Positions 1-40,164 of a stretch of DNA of 64,000 nucleotides are shown here, piece by piece. How positions within the stretch are numbered: position 1 is the stretch's first letter; each line of letters opens with the position of its first letter. The notes beneath the pieces are model-generated. The model had not been told where the DNA came from. It did not search any database and saw only the letters and a list, made by a program, of their open reading frames with translations. This DNA is from Mugil cephalus (taxonomy: Eukaryota; Chordata; Actinopteri; Mugiliformes; Mugilidae): positions 62,001 through 126,000 of the forward strand of contig NC_061791.1 in the NCBI RefSeq assembly GCF_022458985.1. Reading direction: 5' to 3'. The translations under genes were made by a program, and so were the position numbers.

Positions 1-18129
<18,129 letters not shown>

Positions 18130-19118
18130 GTCGTCTGATCCAGCCTCAGACCTCCTCCGACTCTTTAGACTCTCCTCCTCCTCCTTCTCCTCCTCCTCCT
18201 CCTCTCATGTGTTTCCTCTGTAATCCGCTGACTCAGAGCTTTTCATTCTTGTCACTTTGTCCTGAAATAAAACCTGAGTTGACTCAGATCTAATCGTTAT
18301 TATCACAAAACCCACTCACAGGTCCAGCGTCTTCAGTGTGGACGTCATTTATGAGAACAAACAAACACACAAATACATGAGTACACAAGCTTTATATGTT
18401 TCTGCCTTTTAGTCTAAAAACTTCCTCTGCTTTACTCTCGGTCTATAAGACACCGACCACACGATGATGAAGTTATAAATAAATGAGGATTCATTTCGAC
18501 CCCTCGTTGTTACAGCATCACATTTACTGACACACATTCAAAATGAAACAGCTGTCAATACACAACACACAAATACACAAATATTCACATCTCGGTTAGT
18601 TCATGGGCTGTGTGGTTAGTTCATGGGCTGTATGTAAAACACAGTTGTGATCTCTGGATCCAGGACGTGTTTTTCCAACTCGTTTCTAAAATCAAACTCC
18701 AGATAAATGATCAGATTCACCTTCAGAGATTTAACGTTCTCCAGGACTCAGATCATCATCTTGTTGACTCTGAGTCCACTTTTAGTCCACTCTGAGTCCA
18801 CTCTGAGTCCACTCTGAGTCCACTCTGAGTCCCCTGAGACCCCGTTCAGGTTTAGAATAGCAGGAAATCCTGGAGCGTAAAAAAGAAGCTGAAACTTTTT
18901 GCTCTGTCATCACGGATGAGAAAAACCCTGAGACAGCAGAGAGGAGAACAGACTAGACCAGAACCTTAGGAACCCTAACTAGAACCTAAAGAACTCAGGT
19001 TGAGATTCTTGAAATATATTGTTATTATTAAATATGTCTTTAATTAAAACAGAGGAAATTATTTGTGTAGTTTTCATGTTAATTTTAATATAAATAAACA
19101 AACCTCTCAGCTGTCACT

Positions 19119-19149
<31 letters not shown>

Positions 19150-19165
19150 CCCTCCTTTTAGTTCC
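18130..19165. other. stab2 upstream / wnt16 downstream intergenic region
   Basis: Between the stab2 ATG and the wnt16 3' array. It holds pyrimidine-rich sequence at 18170-18210 and a short GAGTCCACTCT array at 18770-18830. A possible TATA-like TATAAA lies on the minus strand near 18391, about 260 bp above the stab2 ATG (weak). No coding sequence seen. Confidence 0.5.
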
Positions 19166-19169
19166 TGGT

Positions 19170-19372
19170 GTGTTGTTATTTGCAGATGTGTTGTTATTTG
19201 CAGGTGTGTTGTTATATTGTGTCCAGGTGTGTTGTTATTTGCAGGTGTGTTGTTATATTGTGTCCAGGTGTGATGTTATTTGCAGGTGTGTTGTTATATT
19301 GTGTCCAGGTGTGTTGTTATTTGCAGGTGTGTTGTTATATTGTGTCCAGGTGTGATGTTATTTGCAGGTGTG
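19170..19372 (-). repeat. 41-bp tandem array containing the wnt16 stop codon
   Basis: TTATTTGCAG starts at 19176, 19194, 19235, 19276, 19317 and 19358; the last five starts are exactly 41 bp apart. The copy at 19358 is the real end of the wnt16 coding sequence (CAC ACC TGC AAA TAA on the minus strand). The others lie in the 3' UTR and repeat the same 15 nt; the 19176 copy has one change. Confidence 0.93.
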
Positions 19373-22300
19373 CATGTCGCTCATGCTCTCGCAGCGCCTG
19401 CAGCGGACGTAGCAGCACCAGACGAACTTGCACTCGCATCGCTGGACGTTTCTGACCACGTGAGTGTTGTAGCCCCTCCCACAGCAGAGCAGGTTGCAGC
19501 CGTCCGGCCCGGTGGACGTCCGGTTGCAGCGGCGCCCCCTGGTGCCGGCCACGCCCCTCCGCCGGTCCTCCACACAGTAGTTTGGAGACTTGTTGAAGTA
19601 GATGAGTTGATGTTTGTCGACGTGGAGGCGGTCTTTCCTCCGGAGTTTCCTCCTGGACCGGTGTGACACCTGAACGCTGCGTTCGTATCGTTCCTTCAAG
19701 TACGAACCGACTCGGCCGAACGGCGCCATCGTCCTCCAGCACGTCTTCACCGCACAGGAACCAGAGACGCCATGACAGCGGCAATCAATGGACATCGTCC
19801 TGGCGATCGCCTGCAGGACGGAGACACTGTTACATTAGCATGTTAGCATGTTAGCATGTTAGCATGCTAGCAGGCTAGCGGTACCTGGCGTCCAGCTTCG
19901 CTGTTGTGCCCGTTCATGGTGCTCAGCGTGAACCCTCCTCGGCTGCTGGACTCGTTTCTCAGAGTGTTGCCCATGAAGGTGCGGCTGAACCAGATCCCGT
20001 ACTGGATGTGGTCGGAGCAGCCGCCCCAGTGCCAGCCTCCCATCCCCGGGGTCCCGCCCCCAGCCCCCGGGGCCCCGCCCCCAGCCACCGGGGCCCCGCC
20101 CTTCAGCCGGGCGTCGCAGCCACACTCGCTCATGTTGCCCTGGCTGCAGGAGCGCGTCACGGCGTGGACGAGTCCCGCCGCCATCACAGCGTAGATAAAC
20201 GCCGTTTCCTTGGTTCCTGTGGGCAACCAGTGAAAGTCTGTTAATGAATGAATGAATGAAACTTGTCATGATTTGACTTGATTGATTCTAAACAGTAAAA
20301 GACTCTGAGAAGGTTCATTAAACATCATTAAATTATCTGATTATATTAAATATCATTCTAACTAATTAAGTAATTGTAGCTAATATTGACTAATACTAAC
20401 TAAAATTAACTAGTATTAAGTTCTGTTTGTTTCGTTTAGTGGTTTATTGAATTAACCCTAACGATGACCCTAATGATGCATTAATCATCTGTGTAAAAGT
20501 GCTGGACTAGTTTTCAGTCGTAGTCCAGCTACTATTACATTTAATTAATGAATTATTATTACATTAACAAGAACATTTAAAACATTAAATCTGAGACAAA
20601 CCCATGAAGGTTCGGTCTCGTCAAGAATATTAAAGTAAACAGACACAGGCTGATGACGTTGCAGCAGCTCCTTGTTTTGTTTCTATCATCATCATAAAGT
20701 ACAAGACATCTGGCCAAACTTCAGGTCATTTACGTAGAAACTGAATAGAATCGGTCTGAGAATGGGACCTTGGGTTACACATGTCATCCAGCAGAGGGCG
20801 CCATCAGAAAAAATGAAGAGACAGCTCTGAAAAAAGTACATTGTGGTTTAATGAGTCCAAGAAATATAATTCTAACTAGTATTAGTAGTACTATTAAAAC
20901 GAGTATTAACTAGTATTTACTAGTATTAAGTACTATTAAAACCTGTATTACTGCTAGTATTTCTGCTAGTATTCCTACTAGTATTCACTAGTAGTAACTA
21001 GTACTGACTAGTATTGACCACCCACCGCTGGTCAGCTCGGGGCCGAACCCCGGCGGGTCCTCGGTGGTGGAGCAGTTCCACCGTTCGTGTCTGAACTGAC
21101 TCCGACATTCGGAAACCGCGATCCGAGCTCCGTCCGCCACGCTGGACCAGATCAGTGGTTTCCTGAGGCACAGGTCCAGCTGCCTGGGGCTCAGAGGGAG
21201 GCTGGAGCAGACCAGCTTCTCTGGGACCCCCGCCGAGGTCACCCCCAGCCACCTGCACAGGACCGGGGACCAGGGACCAGGGACCAGGGACCAGGGACCA
21301 GGGACCAGGGACCGGGGACCAAGGACCGGGGACCGGGGACCAAGGACCGGGGACCAAGGACCAAGGACCAGGGACCAAGGACCGGGGACCAAGGACCAGG
21401 GACCAGGGACCAGGGACCAGGGAACAAGGACCAGGGACCGGGGAACAAGGACCAAGGTCCATTCACAAAACATCACATTTAGAGAAACGCAGCAAAAACA
21501 AGCTGAATTTCAACCCTTTAAATCCAACAACAACAAAAAAATGTTAAAAGAAATTAACAAAAAATTGGGAAAAGGGTTAAAGAGGTTAAATTTATTTATG
21601 ATCAGGAGTGAAGTTGATTAAAGGATTTATGTTAAAAAAAAAGTAGAAAATAATGTGTTTATTCTTCGAGCGTTTTTGAATGGATTATTTTAAAATGATG
21701 AGGGTCAAACCAACAGAAGCAGAACCAGAGTTATTTCCAGTCAGAGCAAATAAAAACATTAATATCCAAAGACGAGAACAATGTAGCAGAGAAAATGATC
21801 AAATAAAAGTACAACAAGAACGTGGATAAAAAATAAAAGGAAAACAATAAACTTATAAATCACATTTAGAAATACAACAGATATAAAATATCATGTAATT
21901 AATTTACTGAAGTTACAGATTCTAGTTTTGAGTTGCTCCATGTTAATGTTTCTGGCTTAGAGTATTTTATTTTATTGTACTAGATCTTACTTTATTTTGT
22001 CATTCTTTTTATTCAGTGTTTCTTTTATGTGCAGCCAAGTCATTTCCCGCGTGGATCATTAAAATCAGTTTCTTTATCAACTCAATTAAACCTTGAGCAG
22101 CTGAATTAAGTTAAATAAAGTTTTGATAATTAACGTTCTCTAAATGAATTGCGCATGCGCATCCTTAGCGTTGTTAAAGATTGTAAACAACTAATTATTA
22201 TTATTATTATTTAATTAAACTACACAGATTCTTTATAATTTTTTCCTCATGAAGTTTGGTTGGAAGACTAAAATAAAACCTGTGGATTTTAAGCTGAAGG

Positions 22301-22481
22301 AATAAAAGCGGTGGTTTGTTGAAGGGACTCTGCTTCGTACTCACATCCAGTTTCCTCTGCAGCACAGCGGACACACGGACACCAGCAGCAGGGTCAGGGT
22401 GCACAAGAGCCGGGTTCCACGGCTCCAGGTTCCACCAGTCCGGGTTCCACGGCTCCAGGTTCCACGGGTCCGGGGCTCCAT
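19358..22481 (-). CDS. wnt16: Wnt-16 secreted ligand, complete
   Basis: Secreted, lipid-modified Wnt ligand that signals through Frizzled receptors. Exons 22345-22481, 21026-21252, 19885-20216 and 19358-19810 sum to 1149 nt, 382 aa plus stop. Exon 1 encodes a signal peptide ([16 protein letters not shown]) and ends in GNW plus the first two bases of a Met codon, as in mammals. The ATG at 22481 has an in-frame TGA two codons upstream, which fixes the start. Family marks are [45 protein letters not shown], and [16 protein letters not shown] with the acylated Ser at about residue 248. The end is [12 protein letters not shown] and a final CK. The pattern is Wnt16, not another Wnt. Oddities are a 20-residue Gly/Ala/Pro insertion at 161-182 and a stop codon inside a 41-bp tandem array. 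Confidence 0.96.
20035..20100 (-). repeat. wnt16: in-frame GC-rich repeat coding a Gly/Ala/Pro insertion in wnt16
   Basis: About three copies of GGGGCCCCGCCCCCAGCC encode [19 protein letters not shown] between the CGCDARL and GWHWGGC segments. Human WNT16 has only a short linker here. Confidence 0.85.
20717..20780 (-). mobile_element. LINE reverse-transcriptase fossil in wnt16 intron 2
   Basis: The minus strand reads [20 protein letters not shown], a decayed form of the LINE block (V-P-Q-G-S-x-L-G-P-L-L-F and Y-x-N-D-L). Stops follow soon after. Only this short piece is recognisable. Confidence 0.6.
21256..21465 (+). repeat. minisatellite GGACCAGGGACCAGG in wnt16 intron 1
   Basis: About 200 bp of 7-bp units (GGGACCA, GGGACCG, AGGACCA) beginning within a few bases of the acceptor of wnt16 exon 2. 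Confidence 0.93.
21960..22085 (+). mobile_element. decayed LINE 3' end (inferred)
   Basis: T-rich stretch followed by AGTCATTTCCCGCGTGGATC and ATTAAA, similar to the conserved 3' end of fish L2-type LINEs. It lies in wnt16 intron 1. Confidence 0.4.
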
Positions 22482-22916
22482 CCCTCTTCATCCACGGGGC
22501 TCCACGGCTCAGTCTGCCCGTCACAGGCGCAGCGGCCTCGGCCTCATCCTCGCTGGTTCGGTCCGTTTGGTCCGATGCAGGAATTCACCTGGAGAGAAGT
22601 TTTTACCCAGAAAGGAGACGTGGACCAGGACGCCCCTGATTGGACAGCTCGGCCTCTGACGTCAGAGCTGGTCTCTGATTGGTCGGATGGATCAGAGGCG
22701 TTATTAGCCATGAGGGCAGGTGGAAGTGAAGAGGAGGAGGTTCGGTTTGAGGGTTCCTCTCTGATTCAGGGGCCACATTCAGACCAGTTTCACCTGAGCC
22801 CCCCCACCCCTTTGTTCTTTCAGGTTTTTCAGATAAAAACTCTTAAAACTTAAAATGTTTCAATAAATAAATAAATAAAAGTGACGGATCAGTTCCATGT
22901 TTGATATAAAGATGTT

Positions 22917-22922
22917 TTATTA
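22917..22922 (-). terminator. cped1: candidate cped1 poly(A) signal AATAAA
   Basis: AATAAA on the minus strand, about 780 nt below the cped1 stop. The surrounding sequence is AT-rich, so chance occurrence is possible. Confidence 0.35.
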
Positions 22923-23114
22923 ACGTTAAACATCGTGTCTTATAATTATTCAGGAGTTGTAAACAGAGTTTAAGGTAAAATAAGCATCTGTAGAAAAATA
23001 GAAAATAACATAAGACGTGAATATCTAATAATATAATAATATATAATATAACATCTTTGGTTCTGGATAATATCTGGAACACAATCAGTCACTGAGGAAA
23101 ACCTGACTGAGGCT

Positions 23115-23270
23115 TAGCATCCACGCTAACCAGTTAGCAGCCTTCTCTAGCTGGTTAGCATCCACCGCTAACCAGTTAGCAGCCTTCTCTAGCTGGTTAG
23201 CATCCACCGCTAACCAGTTAGCAGCCTTCTCTAGCTAGTTAGCATCCTTCACTAGCTGGTTAGCATCCTT
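23115..23270 (+). repeat. minisatellite, about 45-bp units, in cped1 3' flank
   Basis: Three to four copies of a unit containing CGCTAACCAGTTAGCAGCC and TTCTCTAGCTGGTTAGC. Confidence 0.9.
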
Positions 23271-23698
23271 CACTCTATCAGAAAGTGTGCTGTGCAACAT
23301 TAGCTTAGCTTTAGCATACAGTTAGCAGCTAGTGTTTGAAGGAGACAGAGTCCCGTTCAGGATGAAGGTTTTGGTCTTTAATTCTCAGGTCTGGACTCTG
23401 ATCTGGTCTTAAAGACCCAGGAATCCTTGGAGTCCGTCCCTGGATCAGGTCTAAAATACGGAGTCTCTGAGGTCCTGGGTCCTAACAGGACCTGTTAGAT
23501 CAGTCAGGTCCAGGTGGAGTAGATGGTGTTTTTAATGTGAGTGATTCTGGCAGGTTCTGGTTTTGTTCAGGTCCAGGTTCTGGGTGAGACAAAGTCCACC
23601 TGAGACAAACTGTCTCCTCTTTCCACTGGAATTCATGCTGTTTTTAGGAATCAAAGTCCACGTCCTGGAGGGGTCAGGTGAATCCTGGTCTCAGGTGT

Positions 23699-34024
<10,326 letters not shown>

Positions 34025-35110
34025 GAGAGGAAGACCTTCACCTCATCTTCATCATCCTCATCCTCAGGTCGGAGGAACTTTTAGGACCAGGAGCGAGTTT
34101 TATTTCCTCTGCAGCTGAAACAAACTTTAAACCTGAACATTCTTCACCGGAGCCTCGTTAAAACTTAAAAGATAAAACTTTAAATCCTCGTCATGAATTA
34201 GAGATGAACATATGACTCCTTCACTCCTCCTCCTCCAAACTGCGCCACTCTGTTTCTCTTTTCAACTCTTATTCTCCTTCTTTCTCCTCCTTTCTCCTTC
34301 TTTCTCCTCCTTTCTCCTCCTTTCTCCTTCTTTCTCCTCCTTTCTCCTCCGCGTCTCCTCTCGCCTCCACCGGGACCGGTCTCCGGAAAAGTCCCGTTAA
34401 CTGAAACTGCAGCGACTCCCGTTAAAACTCAGCGGAGCTAAAATGAGACGGAAATCACATGAAGTCTGGTGAGAAGTTCAAAACAAGCGGAGACGAAGAA
34501 GAAGCATCTGGTCTGAGTTAAAGGGGAGGAAGGAAGGGGGGGGTTCTTCTTCTCTGGTTTAAACTTTGAAACTGTTTCTTCTTCTCTGTCAGAGGTCTCT
34601 GCTCAGGAGGAGGTCTCCTCCTCCTCCTCCTCCTCCTCTGAGATATTTATGGAAGCAGCATGTGTGTGTTTCTGTGTTTCAGTGTGACTCCTTAAAGAAA
34701 CAGCAACAAATGAAGCTTCACCACTGGTCTGAACCAGAACCAGAACCAAAACCAGAACCAGACAAACTAGATTAGACTTTATTCAGTCTCATATCAAAGT
34801 GAAGGAACATGAGCAGAAGTTGCTTTAATTTGTTAGAATTAAAAAGTCAGTCAGAGGATCAGGACGCTCGTTCAAAGAAACTAAACTCACACCTGGACCC
34901 TGAACACACCACTGAACCTGGGTCCCAGTGAAACTAAGGCTTCACCAATAACAGCTCCTGCTGCTCCTCCAGGAGGAGACAGAGACAGAGACAGAGACTC
35001 CTCCCGATCCACATGTGGGACGTCTCAGACCATCTACAACCAGAACCTGTCTCCACCCAGTGGTCATAATGTTGTGGCTGATGAGTCTTCCTCTGCGACA
35101 AAGAACGACT
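34025..35110. other. cped1 upstream / ing3 3' flank
   Basis: No coding sequence. Holds a TTTCTCCTCC array at 34270-34350, a (CTC)n run at 34612-34640, and an ACCAGAACCAGA run at 34733-34765. The cped1 promoter should lie in 34025-34500, but I see no clear TATA box. Confidence 0.5.
35060..35083 (-). repeat. dispersed motif family 4, copy 1
   Basis: The reverse complement is CATCAGCCACAACATTATGA plus CCAC, matching 22 of 24 bases at 46460-46483. Similar text ends a widespread fish DNA transposon (from memory). Confidence 0.5.
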
Positions 35111-35117
35111 CAACACG

Positions 35118-35145
35118 TTTATTTACTTTTATTTTATTTATTATC
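35118..35145 (-). terminator. ing3: ing3 poly(A) signal cluster
   Basis: Several overlapping AATAAA hexamers on the minus strand about 500 nt below the ing3 stop codon, the first good cluster after the gene. Confidence 0.5.
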
Positions 35146-35632
35146 GTACAAATGATTTGATGTCAGCTAGCATTACTGGAACAAGATGGCCGACAGGAAG
35201 AGGGCGGAGTCATGGAAATAAACAACAATGATGATCAGAGTGAATGAAACGTCCTGAAACGTCACCACACGCACAAATGACCCACACACATAATACACAC
35301 AATCACGCATTAAACACACATTAAACACACAGACACACACACTACACTTATACACACACTAACTCTCTCTTTCCAGAAAGACGTCGGCTACTTTCAGGAT
35401 TCATACAAACACAGAGAGGCTCCTCTGGGCGGCCATATTTGTAGTCCTATCACTGGTCTATAGTTTTAGCTGAACTCCTGGTTGGCCATATTTGTAGTCC
35501 TATGACTGGTCTGTAGTTTTAGCTGAGCTCCAGGCTGGCCCCGCCCTCTAGATGGAGGATGAGTGCCCCCTGGTGGTGGGGGTCAGATTACATTTAGTGT
35601 TTCCATCTGTGACCTCTGACCCCACCCACAGT

Positions 35633-38600
35633 TTATTTGTGGCGGCTTCCTCTCCTCTTCATGGCGGCTGTGCACTGAGGACAGAACCACTTCCCTTTGG
35701 GGGCCTCGGTCAGACCCACGCAGCCATAGTGGAACCACTCGATGGGACACTGGACAAAGACATTCAGAAACATTCAGAAATATTCAGAAACATTCAGAGA
35801 CATTCAGAAATATTCAGAAACATTCAGAGACATTCAGAAATGTTCAGAAACATTCAGAGACATTCAGAAATACGAGGGTTCAGGGAAAGTCCAGTAATAA
35901 ACTAACACAAAGATGAAACTTACGTCTGTGTTGTCACATCCGACCATCTCCCCATAGGAAACCTGAAACAACACATCACATGATCAGGGCGGAGTCACAG
36001 GCCGGTAGTGACCAGTAGTGAACCAGTAGTGACCGGTAGTGAGTGGTAGTGACCAGTAGTGACCGGTAGTGACCGGTAGTGACCAGTAGTGAGCAGTAGT
36101 GAACGGTAGTGACCGGTAGTGACCAGTAGGGAGCAGTAGGGAGCAGTAGGGAGCAGTAGTGAACGGTAGTGACCAGTAGGGAGCAGTAGTGACCGGTAGT
36201 GACCAGTAGTGACCAGTAGTGACCGGTAGTGACCGGTGGTGACCAGTAGTGACCAGTAGTGACCGGTAGTGACCGGTAGGGAGCAGTAGTGAGCGGTAGT
36301 GACCAGTAGGGAGCAGTAGTGAGCGGTAGTGACCAGTAGTGACCGGTAGGGAGCAGTAGTGACCGGTAGTGACCGGTAGTGACCAGTAGCAGTAGTGACC
36401 GGTAGTGACCGGTAGGGACAGTAGTGACCGGTAGTGACCAGTAGTGACCAGTAGGGAGCGGTAGGGACAGTAGTGACCAGTAGGGAGCAGTAGTGAACGG
36501 TAGTGACCGGTGGTGACCAGTAGTGACCAGTAGTGACCGGTAGTGACCGGTAGGGAGCAGTAGTGAGCGGTAGTGACCAGTAGTGAGCGGTAGGGAGCAG
36601 TAGTGAACGGTAGTGACCGGTAGTGACCAGTAGTGACCAGTAGTGACCGGTAGGGAGCAGTAGTGAACGGCAGTGACCGGTAGTGACCAGTAGTGAGCGG
36701 TAGGGAGCAGCCCGTCCTCGTACCTGGTTGCAGATGCAGTAGCGGGGCTCGTTGGGGTCGTAGGTCCAGTCCACCTGGCTGCTGGCCTCAGCCTCCGGCA
36801 GCGCTGACGCCTGCTGAGACAGTTCCTGAGCCAGAGCTGAGGACGAGGAGCAGGAGGACAGAGACGAAGAGGACGAGGACGAAGACGACTGGTGGTTGGA
36901 AGACTTGATGCTGCTCCTGGAACAGAGGACGAGGACAAGGTGACCACCAGTCCCTGTACAGGTGAGCTAAAGGTGGGGGCGGGGTCTTACTTGGACTTGC
37001 GTCCCCGGGAGTCGGAGGCGGTGTTGGGGGTGAGGGTCTGGGTGAGGGTGGAGGCCAGGGCCGAGGACGGGTAGGCTGTGCTCTCCCTGGACAGAGAGAA
37101 CTCTCTGCTCAGCTGGAAGTCGTTGTTCTTGATGGCCTCATAGCTGGCTTTGAGACTGGACGTCCTCCGTCCCTCCTTCATCTGGAGGACACATGGGACA
37201 GACAGAGATGTTCGTTTAATACCACAGGACACAGTGTCGTCCTATAATAACCCGTCCCCCGGGCCGTCCCCCTACCTGTGCGGTGGCCTGGACGGCCTGG
37301 GCTGCTGCCATGGTGATGGCGCCGGCTCCGGCTCCAGGTCCTGCAGGTAGAGAGCTCAGGTTGTAGGAGGCCAGAGGCTGAGAAGAGTTCACACTGTACA
37401 CGTTGTTGGTGGACGAGGACGTGCTGTTGCTACGGCAACCTGCAGGGGACACAAAGGGTTAAGACCTGACAGACAGTACAGGTGAGGGGTCACCTGTACA
37501 GGTGAGTGGGTACCTGGCGTATTCTCCTTGGAGGCGTCTGATGTGAGGGTGGAGAGCAGAGCTTCGGACTTGAACTTCTTCTCTGGGACGTGTTCTGTGG
37601 TGTGGTGAGTGGGGGCGCTGTACTTCCTCTCTGTCACCATCAAACACAGGGAATCAGACACCGAACACCTTCCTCTGCAATAAATAATGACTGATTAAAG
37701 CCGCTATAGCCACACGTACTCTCCGCTGTGGCGTGTGAGTGGACGTGGTGGTTGTTGACCGGCTGAGACGGACTGTCCATCTCTAAGGACCCTGAGGACA
37801 TGAGGACAGTAAAAGGAATGAGTCAGGAGTAAATAAAGACGTGAGACAGTGTGAAGCTGGACGCAGTGATTCTCACGTCTCTCCAGAATCTCTGTGATGC
37901 CGGCGTTGTCGGCCTCCAGCTCCATCTTGAACTTGGCCAGTTCCTGGTCCAGTTTACGGAGGTGACGGTCCACCTGAGGACAGAGGAACCACACCTCCAT
38001 CAGACCAGGACCTGCTCCGAAAGGTTCTCAGAGCAAAGACTTGGTCCGAGTGGACAAATGCTTTAAGAGTTTCCCTCCAGCTTGTTCCTGGATGGAGGCA
38101 GAGATGAAAGGTTCCTAAAGAAGGTTCTGCAGTGAGATGTGCTGAGAGCAGGGAGGAGAACTTTAAGAGGCTTAGAGAGGAGAACATGGTGGAAAGAAGA
38201 GGAGGAGAGATATTCTCCTGGAGGGAGACGGGACCTGGTCCAGCTTTAACGTCTCCGTCTCCATCTAGTGGCGTCTGGACTGAACAGCACCTGGTGGTCG
38301 ACAAACATCTGAACCACATTTAACCTGCGACCGTGAGAATTGTGCTGAGATCTTCATCCTCTGAGTGACTATGATCAATATTAACGGTTTACATAAACTC
38401 AGCGGCCACGTCATCAGGTTCACTACTGGAAACCTGGTCCTGGTTCAGCTTTAGTTTCTAATATCGACACAGATGTTCAATCAGCTGTGTTTTCATTGAA
38501 CTATTGAACCCATCCAGTTAACAGAAGCACCAGCTCCATCCTTTCTTAGCGTTATTCACTCACCAGGTCGTAGATCTGATTGGCCAGCTGGACCTTCTCG

Positions 38601-40122
38601 TCTGCATCCTCCAGAGCTTTGTAATAATCCTGAAACACATCAGGTCACAGATTAGGTCCAGGCTCAAACATGTGTCCTCGTGGTTCTGTGGTTCCTCCGA
38701 GAGTCGGACCTTTTTAATGACCTCCATCTGCTCTTCTCTCCACTCGGGTTTGTTCTTCTTGGCGTTGACGAAGAACTCGATCACCTTCTGCTCCAGCTGA
38801 TCTGTGGCGTCTGACGGGAAACAAACAGGAAAAGAAAGCTTCCTGAAACGGTTCCTGCAGAACATCTGATGAGTCGAGTCTGGTCTGAGAACACGGTTAT
38901 TAAAAGCTAAGACACAGATTTACTTTAAAGTTGGGATAATTAATCAGCCACTCTAACAACAACAATAATAACAGGTGGAATAGACAGTTTCAGCAGTGGT
39001 TGTTTTCTCTGTAATAGTTTTATCTTTTTTTATCCTTAAATGTTAAATCCTAAAGGTTTCTCATTAGTTTCTCTAAGATATGTTTCATAATAAATAAATA
39101 TATATAAATATATACATTAAAACTTAAAGTGTCATAAAACAGACTTTAAGTTCTCATTAAGGCTGATATTATTATTTATAGATGAATAACTGTAATAATT
39201 AGAATATGTCACAGACTGGACTCGATAGTTTCAGCTCTGAAATAAGTTATATGTTTTTATTATCCCTTTAGTTGAATACGCTCTTGTGTTATTTAACTAG
39301 TTTCAATCAGGATAAACCTTGTAGCCTCAATTTTCTACCTTTATATATTTTGGAACCAGCACTACCCTGATTCCTCTTATTGCACATTCACATTCATATA
39401 TTTTCACTGCTCCCACTGCTGCTATGACTTATGTTGATGTATCTATCTTTATTTACAGTAATCTGCATTTATTTATGAGCCCACCCAGTCTCAGTGGTAA
39501 GACTGGTTCATTTTATTTAATAAATAAAATCACCAGTTTAATAATTCTGTTTAATGTGTTTGCTTTTTCTTTTTATAGTTTCAAAATGCTTTCAGACATT
39601 TTTATGACGAAATGTAGAAAATAAGCAAAGAATTACTGTGAACTGTCATTCATGTCCACAAACTTTTGGACATATTTTCTCTGTTCAGTAGTGTTTCAGC
39701 AAAACTATGTGGACACTTAAGTTACTTCTGGTTATACAGACTCCATCCATCCATCTAACTGAATATCAATATCAATAATGTGCGTCCATGACAGAAACAC
39801 GGCTTCTTTCCCCAGTGTCTGCTCGTTAAACCGGTGCCGGTGCCGGTGTGAGGCGCCGTTAACCGGCGGGACTGTACGTACTCTGAACCTGCAGGTCCAT
39901 CTCCCTCATTTCCGTGAACCTGTCGCGGAGATCCATGGGAAGCTGCTCGATCACTGCCACGACAAGAGAGCACGGTCAGGATGCTAACATGCTAGGCTAG
40001 CGGCCACAGACACACGGGCCGACGAATAACACACATTTAAAGCTCCCAGCAAACCCAAAGCGCCAACGCCGCTCGGATAAAGTCTCATACTCACTCTCGA
40101 GGTAATCCTCCAGATACAGCAT
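35633..40122 (-). CDS. ing3: inhibitor of growth protein 3, complete
   Basis: Chromatin reader subunit of the NuA4/TIP60 histone acetyltransferase; its PHD finger binds histone H3 trimethyl-Lys4. Exons: 40095-40122, 39882-39953, 38710-38810, 38564-38629, 37877-37973, 37720-37791, 37514-37630, 37276-37439, 36991-37181, 36724-36916, 35924-35962, 35633-35749; total 1257 nt, 418 aa, the same as human. The N-terminal ING helix starts MLYLEDYLEMIEQLPMDLRD; the leucine-zipper-like part is LRKLDQELAKFKMELEADN. A Ser-rich linker precedes the PHD finger (CICNQVSYGEMVGCDN, CPIEWFHYGCVGL, WFCPQC) from Cys363. The tail MKRRGSRHK is basic. The stop codon TAA overlaps an AATAAA hexamer. Intron 10 is a 10-bp-unit minisatellite. 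Confidence 0.98.
35755..35872 (+). repeat. minisatellite AAACATTCAGAGACATTCAG
   Basis: 10-bp units (GAAACATTCA, GAGACATTCA, GAAATATTCA) starting at the acceptor of ing3 exon 12. Confidence 0.93.
36000..36715 (+). repeat. decamer minisatellite GACCAGTAGT in ing3 intron 10
   Basis: Some 70 units of GACCAGTAGT, GACCGGTAGT, GAGCAGTAGG and relatives fill the 761-bp intron between exons 10 and 11, ending about 10 bp from the donor. Confidence 0.97.
39585..39740 (+). repeat. dispersed repeat family 3, copy 1
   Basis: Contains TCATGTCCACAAACTTTTGG, then CTATGTGGACACTTA and CTGGTTATAC. The same order occurs at 40425-40590. It lies in ing3 intron 2. Confidence 0.65.
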
Positions 40123-40164
40123 CGTGCTCAATTTCACGTTTTTCGCGTTTTGTCGAAAAAATTT

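Larger units (their letters stand above)
22482..23698. other. wnt16 upstream / cped1 3' UTR region
   Basis: Holds the wnt16 promoter side (22482-22700, CpG-containing) and the cped1 3' UTR. A minus-strand AATAAA at 22917-22922 could be the cped1 poly(A) signal. A minisatellite of about 45-bp units (GCTAACCAGTTAGCAGCC and CTCTAGCTGGTTAGCATCC) runs from 23115 to 23270. Confidence 0.5.
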
